Assembly (NCBI RefSeq): GCF_026151205.1
Contig: NC_087072.1
Span: forward strand, 25,695,799-25,759,798
Direction of reading: 5' to 3'
Length of the DNA: 64,000 nt
DNA from: Bolinopsis microptera
Taxonomy: Eukaryota; Ctenophora; Tentaculata; Lobata; Bolinopsidae
Position 1 is the first letter of the stretch; every line of letters begins with the position of its first letter. A program made the position numbers and the translations under genes. The notes under the pieces are model-generated. The model saw nothing but the letters and a program-made list of their open reading frames with translations, was not told where the DNA came from and searched no databases. Positions 37,559-49,600 of this stretch are shown here, in pieces.

Positions 37559-38072
37559 GTACCATACGTTTTTAGTGTTGTAATTAATTTATGAACCATA
37601 TTAAAATAAACACTTATTTATTATTTGTATGACGAAAATATTACTTTTAAGTATAACAATCACATGAGAATTATTTACATGAATATGATACAGTCTGTAC
37701 AAAATAACATCTTTTAAATGTGTCTAGTAACCCTGCTACTAGATAATATTTGTTTCTTAATACACAGGAGTAAAATAAACGATTATAAAATCTCTGGTTA
37801 TAAATTAAAATGAAGTTAAATAAATATAAGAATAAACACAATATACTAATATCACACTATATATATATATATATATATACTAATATCATATTTACACTAT
37901 AATAATGTCTGTCTGAAATGTGGCAAAATCCTGACTACTAGTATTATATGTAATATGTATTCACTTTATCAGGGCGTTAAACTTTAAACAATCAGTTAGT
38001 TACACATCAGTTAGTAGTAGTGACTCATTAGTTAGTAGTAGTTACACATTAGTTAGTAGTAGTTACTCATTA
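37559..38072. other. AT-rich 3' flank of the DRC12-like gene
   Basis: Contains an (AT)n run at about 37857-37880 and GTTAGTAGTAGTTAC repeats at 37990-38070. No gene. Confidence 0.4.
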
Positions 38073-38237
38073 TCACAACTCTAGGTTGGGTAGTCCGAAC
38101 TCTCTGAGCTTCCCAATGTTGCGCAGCTGTACCATCTCACAACTCTTCTGCCAGCGGGATTGTGCTTGCTCTAACTTGCCTGCTACCGCGTCCATAGCTT
38201 CTATCAGAATACTCTCATACTTCTTCTCCATGTCACT
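38073..38237 (-). CDS. DRC12-like exon 4
   Basis: Acceptor TATTACAG; 54 codons and TGA. Ends RNIGKLREFGLPNLEL. Confidence 0.75.
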   Translation of the reverse strand, partial: SDMEKKYESILIEAMDAVAGKLEQAQSRWQKSCEMVQLRNIGKLREFGLPNLEL

Positions 38238-39806
38238 CTGTAATAATAATACATTACATACTACATTACATTAACTAGCCCGTAGCCGTGTTAATCTAAA
38301 GTGGTGTATTGAGAAAACAATACTTATTTAATTTGTGATGAATTGTTTATTCCTTTGTCAATTATAATTTTTTATCACCATTTCCCTTTCCATTTTCTCG
38401 ACAGCATCATCGTACTTCTTCTGTAGATCTGATTTAGCTTTCTCTGTCTCATCTAATTTACTCTTAGTAGTATCCAGCTGAACCTGAAATCATGTACTGT
38501 TACTTGAGTGTGTATAGTAGAGTGTATAGTAGAGTGTATAGTAGTGTATAGTAGAGTGTATACTAGAGTGTATACTAATGTGTATAGTAGAGTGTATACT
38601 AATGTGTATAGTAGTGTATAGTAGAGTGTATACTAGAGTGTGTACTAATATGTATAGTAGAGTGTATACTAGTGTGTGTACTAATGTGTATAGTAGAGTG
38701 TGTACTAGAGTGTGTACTAATGTGTATAGTAGAGTGTATACTAGTGTGTGAACTAATGTGTATAGTAAAGTGTGTATAGTAGTGTGTATAGTAGAGTGTA
38801 TAGTAGTGTGTTGTATTAATATTGTACATGTTATTTACCTGCATGTGAGCAAGGCTTGTCTCCAGCAAATGTATCCGTAGCGCCATTGTACTCTGCATGG
38901 TTTTGTATTGCCTGACCATGTCCGCGGATATATCTAGCTTCTCCTCCTGCTCCTCCTTCACTACGTTCTCCCATTCTGATACCTGTAATACATTATTATA
39001 TACAATGTTATGTATGTACATTTGTACAATCACATCAATATCAACCGTAACAACATCTTCGTTTGGGAACCAACTTTGTTTACAATTTACTGGTTAATGT
39101 TTACTCAAGAATTTATACATACAATAATATACAATAATTATATACCTAAATCTGCTAATATAAAACCAAAATAACTCCGTAATATGTATGTAAAGCTGTA
39201 GTACATACATATTACATTGCGATGAAAACTTGGAACATCTCCCCCCCCCCCCCCCCTGTAATCAGTTTTACACATAGCTATTGTGTCAAAATTACACTAG
39301 CGTAATCATTTAGAACCCCCCCCCCCCCCCCCCCCTCAGCTGATTACGTAATATGTCAAGGACCCCTTATCAAGGCGTACGTTTATAAAAGGCGCGGCAT
39401 TTCATCGCAATGTAGGTTTCATCTCAATGTAATATGTATGTACTACGGCTTAAGAATATACACCGCACGAAATTATGGACCTGGAAGTAAGATTAAATAC
39501 TTCAGCTTAATACACAAATCAAAACAAAATTCTAGAAGAATGAGTCTTGTATTGAAAGACGAATATGATTTAGAAGCTAAAGTTGATCTAAAATAATGAT
39601 AACCTAAAAGTACGGGCTATGAATACCTTTAATTTAAGATCGTTTGCCTTGGCGTTATTTCTTCGGGCAAGTTCAGACCTTGTCTCGAGTTCGTGTTTCA
39701 AGGAATCCACTTCTTGTAAAGTTTTGTTGTACTTATCTTTTACTGTCAATTCGCCCGGTTCACCCTTCTTTCCTTTTTTCTTCCCCTTCTTCTTTTTTGG
39801 AGGCAT
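38073..39806 (-). CDS. DRC12/CCDC153-like coiled-coil protein, four exons, 197 aa
   Basis: Likely a subunit of the axonemal nexin-dynein regulatory complex, which links doublet microtubules and controls dynein in motile cilia. Exons 39627-39806, 38839-38982, 38379-38483 and 38073-38237 join in phase 0 throughout and give 60, 48, 35 and 54 codons plus the stop. The protein starts MPPKKKKGKKKGKKG, a Lys-rich head typical of CCDC153. It continues as almost unbroken heptad-like helix (LQEVDSLKHELETRSELARR, KLDETEKAKSDLQKKYDDAV, MEKKYESILIEAMDAVAGKL) and ends KLREFGLPNLEL. Human CCDC153 is about 210 aa with a similar FGL-containing end. Assignment rests on overall pattern, since coiled coils align poorly. 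It lies downstream of importin-9 on the same strand. Confidence 0.68.
38379..38483 (-). CDS. DRC12-like exon 3
   Basis: Acceptor ATGATTTCAG, donor AATG|GTGATA. Encodes 35 residues from VQLDTTKSKLDET to MEREM. Confidence 0.75.
38506..38818. repeat. Tandem repeat GTGTATAGTAGAGTGTATAC in DRC12-like intron 2
   Basis: Many 9-23 bp units of GTGTATAGTAGA, GTGTATACTA and GTGTACTAAT fill the intron nearly from donor (38838) to acceptor (38484). Confidence 0.92.
38839..38982 (-). CDS. DRC12-like exon 2
   Basis: Acceptor TATTACAG, donor GCAG|GTAAAT. Encodes VSEWENVVKEEQEEKLDI and ALRIHLLETSLAHMQ. Confidence 0.75.
39193..39451. mobile_element. MITE with two poly-C tracts in DRC12-like intron 1
   Basis: Inverted termini AAGCTGTAGTACATACATAT and, reverse complemented, AAGCCGTAGTACATACATAT. 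Contains C runs at 39241-39256 and 39317-39335. No ORF. Confidence 0.82.
39627..39806 (-). CDS. DRC12-like exon 1
   Basis: 60 codons from ATG 39806 to the donor AAAG|GTATTC. Encodes the Lys-rich head and first helix. Confidence 0.75.
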
Positions 39807-40596
39807 CACGCTAGACAAGTTGTCAAGTTAAGTCCGCTAATAGTGTCGGTTGTGCTTAGATTTTAATAGAATATGATAAAAACTGGTGTGGCGAGAAATA
39901 AGAGTATGCCTTATCTTAAGAGATAAGAATTGAATTAAGGAGGAGGCTAATGTACTTTTCACACATCAGCTGATGTCACGTTCGGAAGAAAATGAACGAC
40001 CGAATTTTCGCGCGAAAATTTTTCAGAGGTAGTGCTGACAGGAGTTAGTAATATTTTGGACGCGCGTTACAAATATTCCAGCCGTTCGGCCACGAAAGTT
40101 GGAGTGTCAACTGGCAAGCACTGAATAAGACTTCATAAATAAGCAATAAAAGACAAGAATTCTATCCAATTCAAACTACATATATCAACACTTTTCAAAA
40201 TAAGTTATTTAAAAGTTGTTATAAATTCATCAACGTTTTAAAAGACTCCAAAGATTCATAAAAAAGCTCAGGTCACACCATATATGGTAGTATTACCACA
40301 CACCATATATGGTAGTATTACCATGGTAACACCATATTAACCTTCCTCAACCAAACCGCATATTTGAGTTATTTTGCTCCGCTGAAAAGAGCCTTATTTC
40401 AAATAACTTTATTTCATCAAATATATAGAATCTACAATAACTTTCATCACAAAATTCTTGGCTACAAAAAGAGTTGGAAAAGTTAAACCTCAACTTTCCA
40501 TTTCACGAGGTGGAAGTTTGGTGAAACATAATAGATGTTACGTAATAGTTGTCATGGTAACAAAAGTCTTATCAGAAGAGTAAAAACAACACGTAT
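39807..40596 (-). promoter_or_regulatory. Region between importin-9 stop and DRC12-like start, with X-box-like and CArG-like motifs
   Basis: ATTACCATGGTAAC (40317-40330) and GTTGTCATGGTAAC (40548-40561) each match the RFX X-box consensus GTTNCCATRGNAAC at 13 of 14 positions. CCATATATGG, a CArG-type sequence, occurs twice (40278-40287 and 40303-40312) within a short direct repeat. RFX sites are typical of motile-cilium genes. Similar motifs occur elsewhere in the window, so significance is uncertain. Confidence 0.35.
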
Positions 40597-40653
40597 CTAA
40601 CTACCGGACACTTGCAGAGAGCTCAGCACCGTACGCTCATTCTCAGTTAGCGC
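40597..40653 (-). CDS. IPO9: IPO9 terminal exon
   Basis: Acceptor ACTATTACAG; 18 residues ALTENERTVLSSLQVSGS and TAG. This matches the conserved importin-9 end. Confidence 0.92.
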   Translation of the reverse strand, partial: ALTENERTVLSSLQVSGS

Positions 40654-43600
40654 CTGTAATAGTGAAATAGTGAAATATTGCAGAGAAATAGTGAAATATT
40701 GCAGAGAAATAGCGAAATATTGCAGAGAAATAGTGATATATTGCAGAGAAATAGTGAAATATCGCAGAGATGTAGTGAAATGTTGCAGAGAAATAGTGAA
40801 ATATTGCAGAGAAATAGTGAAATATTGCAGAGAAATAGTGAAATATTGCAGAGAAATAGTGAAATATTGCAGATAAATAGTGAAATATTGCAGAGATTTG
40901 GTGAAACTTACAGAGATTTAGTGAAATTTACAGAGATATAGTGAAATATTGCAGAGATCTAGTGAAATATTGCAGAGATGTAGTGTAATTTATAGAGATT
41001 TGGTGTAATTTACAAAGATTTGACGTAATTTACAAAGTGATGGTAGTGTCAAATGTGTTAAAGGTGTTAAAGGTGATACGGCAAGTGTTAAATGTGTTTA
41101 AGGTGATCCAGTAAGTGTTAAAGGTGATCCAGCAAGTGTTAAAGGTGTTAAAGGTGTAATAGTAGAATTATTGTAACTACCAGACAGAGCTGATTGTAGG
41201 TGTTATGAGTGGACAGCTGAGTTAAGAACTGTTGGAGATGACTGTGTAGATCTACTTCGTTCAGTGGGTCGTCTTTAGTGTCTTCGTCCTGAATAATTTC
41301 ATAAATATACACTAATATACATTACAATTATACACATTAGTGTTGATGTATATTACACATTAGTGCTGATGTATATTACACATTAGTGTTGATGTACATT
41401 ACACATTAGTATTAATGTACATTATACATTAACGCTTACACGCCGATCAGTGACTTGTATATACTAGTTAATTAATTAATCAGCTAATTGTTGCTAATTA
41501 ACGAGTTAGTAAACCTCATCATCGTCATCTCCCAACATGTGAGCAAGTTGGGCGATAGAAACGAACTGAGTTTCCACATCCTCCTCCTCCTCCTCATCAT
41601 CCTCCTCATCACTAATGTCTCCGTTCCTCTCTGCTTCTAATTCCTCCAACACGTTACCTGTAATTAAGTACCTTACTGGACACTATTTCCTCGCATGTAA
41701 CTGTAATGATTCGCTGTGTATCTGGTTAGTGCAGGAGCCTATAGGGGGGGGGGGGGGGGCGGGGTGTAGGGATCCCCCCACCCCAGCTCAGATGTATGAT
41801 CTAGTGTAATTCACCTGATCTCACGTAATGAGTACATACAGGTGCAGTGGTAAATAAATATTCTAAATAGGAAGAATTAAGCAGAATTTAACCGATATTA
41901 TATCCACAGATATCCGGTTTAAAGTTATTTCCTAGCAAATTATACTCTAGTAGCAGGGTGTAGTAGGATATTAGCTTCAGAATTTACGTGATGATCTAAC
42001 TGATTTATCAACATCTAATTACGTTAACTACTTCATCTAATGATATCATTATACCTAAACTTATCGGCATTTCAACTACGTACATTCCTGAGAGAGAAAT
42101 GTAAAACTAGAATGTATTGAGAAATGTAAAAATAGAATGTATTGAGAAATGTAAAACTAGAATGTAATTTTACTAGAATGTATTGAGAAATGTAAAACTA
42201 GAATGTATTGAGAAATGTAAAGCTAGAATGTATTGAGAAATGTAAAACTAGAATGTATTGAGAAATGTAAAACTAGAATGTAATTTAACTAGAATGTATT
42301 GAGAAATGTAAAACTAGAATGTATTGAGAAATGTAAAACTAGAATGTATTGAGAAATGTAAAACTAGAATGTAATTTAACTAGAATGTATTGAGAAATGT
42401 AAAACTAGAATGTATTGAGAAATGTAAAACTAGAATGTATTGAGAAATGTAAAACTAGAATGTATTGAGAAATGTAAAGCTAGGTAGCTCAGTTGGTTAG
42501 AGCGCAGTTCTTAGAACGCCAGCAATCGTTAGGTTGCAAGTTCAATACCCGCTGTCTACCTAGTCGTGGGGTGAGCGTCGTCGACGTTCTGCTAAGGATC
42601 CCATAGGATTTATGCAGCCTCCCGGTCCACCCAGCCGAATGCTCGAGAAATCGTGTGTGAGGGTTAAATGGGGAGCTGTGCAATATAGTACAGCGAAAAA
42701 GCAAAAACTCAATGGATGGTTACCGTAATGGGTGCCACATGCCTAGCATGAAATATTTACCTACTTACTTGCACTTGTGTAGGTCTGTAGAAGCATTAGA
42801 ATCGGGCGTTGCCTACCATAGGCTATCCCGAATTTAGAAGCTTGCTTTCATCATAGTAGTAGTAATGTAAAACTAGAATGTATTGAGAAATGTAAAGCTA
42901 GAATGTATTGAGAAATATAAACTAGAAAGTATTGAGAAATGTAAAACTAGAATGTATTGAGAAATGTAAAACTAGAATGTATTGAGAAATGTAAGCTAGA
43001 ATGTATTGAGAAATGTAAAACTAGAATGTATTGAGAAATATAAACTAGAAAGTATTGAGAAATGTAAAACTAGAATGTATTGAGAAATGTAAAACTAGAA
43101 TGTATTGAGAAATATAAACTAGAATGTATTGAGAAATGTAAAACTAGAATGTATTGAGAAATGTAAAATAAGAATGTATTGAGAAATATAAACTAGAATG
43201 TATTGAGAAATGTAAAACTAGAATGTATTGAGAAATGTAAAACTAGAATGTATTGAGAAATATAAACTAGAAAGTATTGAGAAATGTAAAACTAGAATGT
43301 ATTGAGAAATATAAACTAGAAAGTATTGAGAAATGTAAAACTAGAATGTATTGAGAAATTTAAAACTAGAATGTATTGAGAAATGTAAAATTAGAATGTA
43401 TTGAGAAATATAAACTAGAATGTATTGAGAAATGTAAAACTAGAATGTATTGAGAAATGTAAAGCTAGAATGTATTGAGAAATATAAACTAGAAAGTATT
43501 GAGAAATGTAAAACTAGAATGTATTGAGAAATGTAAAACTAGAATGTATTGAGAAATGTAAAGCTAGAATGTATTGAGAAATGTAAAACTAGAAAGAAAT

Positions 43601-46600
43601 GTAAAACTAGAATGTATTGAGAAATGTAAAGCTAGGTAGCTCAGTTGGTTAGAGCGCAGTTCTTAGAACGCCAGCAATCGTTAGGTTGCAAGTTCAATAC
43701 CCGCTGTCTACCTAGTCGTGGGGTGAGCGTCGTCGACGTTCTGCTAAGGATCCCATAGGATTTATGCAGCCTCCCGGTCCACCCAGCCGAATGCTCGAGA
43801 AATCGTGTGTGAGGGTTAAATGGGGAGCTGTGCAATATAGTACAGCGAAAAAGCAAAAACTCAATGGATGGTTACCGTAATGGGTGCCACATGCCTAGCA
43901 TGAAATATTTACCTACTTACTTGCACTTGTGTAGGTCTGTAGAAGCATTAGAATCGGGCGTTGCCTACCATAGGCTATCCCGAATTTAGAAGCTTGCTTT
44001 CATCATAGTAGTAGTAATGTAAAACTAGAATGTATTGAGAAATGTAAAGCTAGAATGTATTGAGAAATATAAACTAGAAAGTATTGAGAAATGTAAAACT
44101 AGAATGTATTGAGAAATGTAAAACTAGAATGTATTGAGAAATGTAAGCTAGAATGTATTGAGAAATGTAAAACTAGAATGTATTGAGAAATATAAACTAG
44201 AAAGTATTGAGAAATGTAAAACTAGAATGTATTGAGAAATGTAAAACTAGAATGTATTGAGAAATATAAACTAGAATGTATTGAGAAATGTAAAACTAGA
44301 ATGTATTGAGAAATGTAAAATTAGAATGTATTGAGAAATATAAACTAGAATGTATTGAGAAATGTAAACTAGAAAGTATTGAGAAATGTAAAACTAGAAT
44401 GTATTGAGAAATATAAACTAGAAAGTATTGAGAAATGTAAAACTAGAATGTATTGAGAAATTTAAAACTAGAATGTATTGAGAAATGTAAAATTAGAATG
44501 TATTGAGAAATATAAACTAGAATGTATTGAGAAATGTAAAACTAGAATGTATTGAGAAATGTAAAGCTAGAATGTATTGAGAAATATAAACTAGAAAGTA
44601 TTGAGAAATGTAAAACTAGAATGTATTGAGAAATGTAAAACTAGAATGTATTGAGAAATGTAAAGCTAGAATGTATTGAGAAATGTAAAACTAGAAAGAA
44701 ATGTAAAACTAGAATGTATTGAGAAATGTAAAACTAGAATGTATTGAGAAATGTAAAGCTAGAATGTATTGAGAAATGTAAAACTAGAATGTATTGAGAA
44801 ATGTAAAACTAGAATGTATTGAGAAATGTAAAATTAGAATGTATTGAGAAATGTAAAACTAGAATGTATTGAGAAATGTAAAACTAGAATGTATTGAGAA
44901 ATGTAAAGCTAGAATGTATTGAGAAATGTAAAACTAGAATGTATTGAGAAATGTAAAACTAGAATGTAATTTAACTAGAATGTATTGAGAAATGTAAAAC
45001 TAGAATGTATTGAGAAATGTAAAACTAGAATGTATTGAGAAATGTAAAACTAGAATGTAATTTAACTAGAATGTATTGAGAAATGTAAAACTAGAATGTA
45101 TTGAGAAATGTAAAAATAGAATGTATTGAGAAATGTAAAGCTAGAATGTATTGAGAAATGTAAAACTAGAATGTATTGAGAAATGTAAAACTAGAATGTA
45201 ATTTAACTAGAATGTATTGAGAAATGTAAAACTAGAATGTATTGAGAAATGTAAAACTAGAATGTATTGAGAAATGTAAAACTAGAATGTAATTTAACTA
45301 GAATGTATTGAGAAATGTAAAACTAGAATGTATTGAGAAATGTAAAACTAGAATGTATTGAGAAATTTAAAACTAGAATGTATTGAGAAATTTAAAATTA
45401 GAATGTATTGAGAAATATAAACTAGAATGTATTGAGAAATGTAAAACTAGAATGTATTGAGAAATGTAAAGCTAGAATGTATTGAGAAATATAAACTAGA
45501 AAGTATTGAGAAATGTAAAACTAGAATGTATTGAGAAATGTAAAACTAGAATGTATTGAGAAATGTAAAGCTAGAATGTATTGAGAAATGTAAAACTAGA
45601 AAGTATTGAGAAATGTAAAACTAGAATGTATTGAGAAATGTAAAACTAGAATGTATTGAGAAATGTAAAGCTAGAATGTATTGAGAAATGTAAAACTAGA
45701 ATGTATTGAGAAATGTAAAACTAGAATGTATTGAGAAATGTAAAATTAGAATGTATTGAGAAATGTAAAACTAGAATGTATTGAGAAATGTAAAACTAGA
45801 ATGTATTGAGAAATGTAAAGCTAGAATGTATTGAGAAATGTAAAACTAGAATGTATTGAGAAATGTAAAACTAGAATGTAATTTAACTAGAATGTATTGA
45901 GAAATGTAAAACTAGAATGTATTGAGAAATGTAAAACTAGAATGTATTGAGAAATGTAAAACTAGAATGTAATTTAACTAGAATGTATTGAGAAATGTAA
46001 AACTAGAATGTATTGAGAAATGTAAAAATAGAATGTATTGAGAAATGTAAAGCTAGAATGTATTGAGAAATGTAAAACTAGAATGTATTGAGAAATGTAA
46101 AACTAGAATGTAATTTAACTAGAATGTATTGAGAAATGTAAAACTAGAATGTATTGAGAAATGTAAAACTAGAATGTATTGAGAAATGTAAAACTAGAAT
46201 GTATTGAGAAATGTAAAACTAGAATGTATTGAGAAATATAAACTAGAAAGTATTGAGAAATGTAAAACTAGAATGTATTGAGAAATGTAAAACTAGAATG
46301 TATTGAGAAATATAAACTAGAAAGTATTGAGAAATATAAACTAGAAAGTATTGAGAAATGTAAAACTAGAAAGTATTGAGAAATGTAAAACTAGAATGTA
46401 TTGAGAAATGTAAAACTAGAATGTATTGAGAAATATAAACTAGAAAGTATTGAGAAATGTAAAACTAGAATGTATTGAGAAATTTAAAACTAGAATGTAT
46501 TGAGAAATGTAAAATTAGAATGTATTGAGAAATATAAACTAGAATGTATTGAGAAATGTAAAACTAGAATGTATTGAGAAATGTAAAGCTAGAATGTATT

Positions 46601-49600
46601 GAGAAATATAAACTAGAAAGTATTGAGAAATGTAAAACTAGAATGTATTGAGAAATGTAAAACTAGAAAGTATTGAGAAATGTAAACTAGAATGTATTGA
46701 GAAATGTAAAACTAAAATGTATTGAGAAATATAAAGCTAGAATGTATTGAGAAATATAAAACTAGAATGTATTGAGAAATGTAAAACTAGAATGTATTGA
46801 GAAATGTAAAACTAGAATGTATTGAGAAATATAAAGCTAGAATGTATTGAGAAATATAAAACTAGAATATATTGACAAATATAAAGCTAAAGTAAAGTAG
46901 TAGAATTATGTAACCTACCGCTCAAAAGTACTAACATGTTACAGTAACACTATACACTAGCATGTTAAGGCCAGAGGGGGGGGGGGGGGGGGTAAATGGC
47001 GCTTTTCTAGTTTTCACATATTTGATAATAGCTGCTGGAGACAAGAAGAAAAAACCGGATCAAAATCTGACCTTGCGTTCCTGAGATATCGCGCGCTAAA
47101 TTTGGAAGTTTACCTGTAATTACATGTTAAACTGGATATCTAAACTGCTGTAACTTTTTTGACCTTTCGATTCCTTAGTTGAGAAAACCAGCCACTCCCT
47201 GATCTTGAGGTTTGGTACAGTGGTTCCTTGGACAATTATCCTCATATCTGATGCAGCGATTTTCTATTTGACTCGGTTCTCAAATTATGAGGTTAACCAT
47301 GTCAAAAATTCGAAAAATTTAGTTGAAAGCCGCAAAAGTGTGTTTTGAGATAGATGCAATTTAGTGTTTTCAAAATTTGGAATTATTACTGGGATGTGTT
47401 ATATTTCGTTAGTTAGGAGTATGTATACACTTTATATCGTTTTCTTGATTAAACCTGGCCATTCCCTTAATGATTTTAGCCACTTTCAGTAGTTCATGTC
47501 CTCGTATTGTAAAAAATGAGTTTAACCAAGACTTCCTGTAAACACTAACTGCTTGAAAGTAGTAAAAATTTGGTTATTAACCTCGCTATAGACCATATAA
47601 CACTGAGATTGGTTTATCAATATGTTATTATATACGTAGTAAAACATTTGTACAGTGTAACGATTAAGTTTTTGAGGTTAACATGTAATTGACTGGTCAG
47701 ATATTCAAAAAATAAGAGGTTAACCTCATTTTTTAGCCATTTACGGGTAAAATCTTCTACTAAAATATGGTCAGTTCGAATCACCTTTGTCACATGATTA
47801 TAGTTGTAGGCATTGTGATACCAATAGATACCTCACTGCGATATTGTGGTACATTACATAAGTAAGAATCGTATGTATATTCCCTACGGTACCAAAATGT
47901 GATGGTTAACCTCATTTTTTCACTTTCCCAAGAAGCCAAGATAAAAGAAAGTCAATCAACACACCATCTATAGAGAAATGTGTATACCGTAAACTTACGA
48001 TGAAAATAATAACTCTATCACTTTATCTTAAAAAGAGGTTAACCTCATTTAATCACGTTTGCATATTACCTTTTCTGACAATTATGAACCTAAAATTTAG
48101 AGTTTACATTTGCTGAAAAAATATTAACCTCAATTTTATTAACCTCAATGTTGTTTAGTCAATTTTGTGAAAATCGGTTAACCTCAATTATTAAAAAATT
48201 TAAATAATATTTTGGTCATTTTTTTGACCCCTTACCCCCTCTGGCCTTAACACTATACACACTACACACACTACACACTTTAGATTTGTTTGGAGAGGCG
48301 AATCATTCACAGTTTAGGCTCTTGAAATCTTCGAATTAAAAATCATCTTGAGAGAACCTCCAAATTATTTGTTATATAGCTAGTAGTGTTGAAAGTATTA
48401 AACACACTACACACTATACATACACTATATAGTACACCCCAGTAATTCTTCCCGCCATTTAAAGAAGCGGCAACCAGCTTAATGATTTACACGGCTGTAT
48501 TACAGTGTAGCACTATATTATATATACACGTAGAAATCAACAGTTGACATACGGTACATACCGTACGCCATTTCTAGCTTTCTATCTTATTTTAGAGGGA
48601 GAAATAACGCAGAGCAAGTTATATACAGGGTGAGTCAAAAAACTATACACTTTGTAATTTAATAATTTAAATTAGAAAGCTTATCCCAATCTTTGTGAAC
48701 ATTTCTAGTCAATAAGTCTGGACATTTTCCTGATAGTTTTTAGGAATCGGCCAAATATTTTTTCCACAATCGGCAACACCCTGGAATACCCATTTAGAAA
48801 TCCTTGCATTTATCAATTTAACCCTAATATTCGGCTATCTAATTAGGACTCCAAATAAAAATATATGGTATTCTGAATGTCAGAAATCGATTTACCGCGC
48901 CCAAATTTACCGCAAACCCCGATATACCGCGGTGATCTCCTTTCCCCTAAATAGGGCTTAACAAGTATAATGTAAACAAACAAACCCCGATTTACCGCGG
49001 ATGCATCGGATGTTTCCTTTCCCCCAAACTCCGCGGTAAATCGGGGTTTTACTGTACATGTCAGTATGATATCTATTTGCAAAGTAACGACTCATGAGTC
49101 ATGATTGTGTAACATTAAAACTAACCGAACTCCTGTACGAGTATCTTGAATATCTTGACAGTGATAGGTATCATAGTGGGACCCTGTTGAGCTTTAGTGG
49201 AACGTGTAATCCTCCCCCCTTCTAGCGATATCTCCTCATCAGACACCATTATGTGAGAGAGGGGTGAATCCTGCGCCAGGAGGTGGGGCAGGAACTTAGT
49301 GAGGGCTATTACTGCTACCTTAGTTTCATACTCCCCTGTAAACATCTCCTGGATCTCACACCTGGGAGGCAAATAGTTTACTTTTATATTATATTTAAAG
49401 TACTTTATATTACACTAGAAAGCCCGTGATCACAGGCTAATAGTATTCTTTGATAGTCAGTTTTTATCGCATAAAAAAATATCCGTCACAACCGAAGACA
49501 CAGCCGATCAAGATGTAGCTCGCACTGACCACAACGTAATTACCACAAAACCGATCAAAATGACGTTCCAACAATCATTGCACGTGCGCGTTCAACACTG

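Larger units (their letters stand above)
42095..46890. repeat. 25-bp minisatellite, about 160 copies, containing two identical SINEs
   Basis: Unit GAGAAATGTAAAACTAGAAT plus GTATT (25 bp), with AAATATAAACTAGAAAG and AATTTAACTAGAATG variants forming larger repeated blocks. A 1152-bp block including a SINE occurs twice in tandem. Confidence 0.97.

Noticed and set aside
42483-42560. Functional tRNA gene at the SINE head
   Set aside because: No proper acceptor stem, degenerate B box, and it continues into a repeated SINE body.
48843-49082. 79-codon minus-strand ORF next to an importin-9 exon
   Set aside because: Falls in an inverted-repeat transposon remnant (CCGATTTACCGCGG); no importin similarity.
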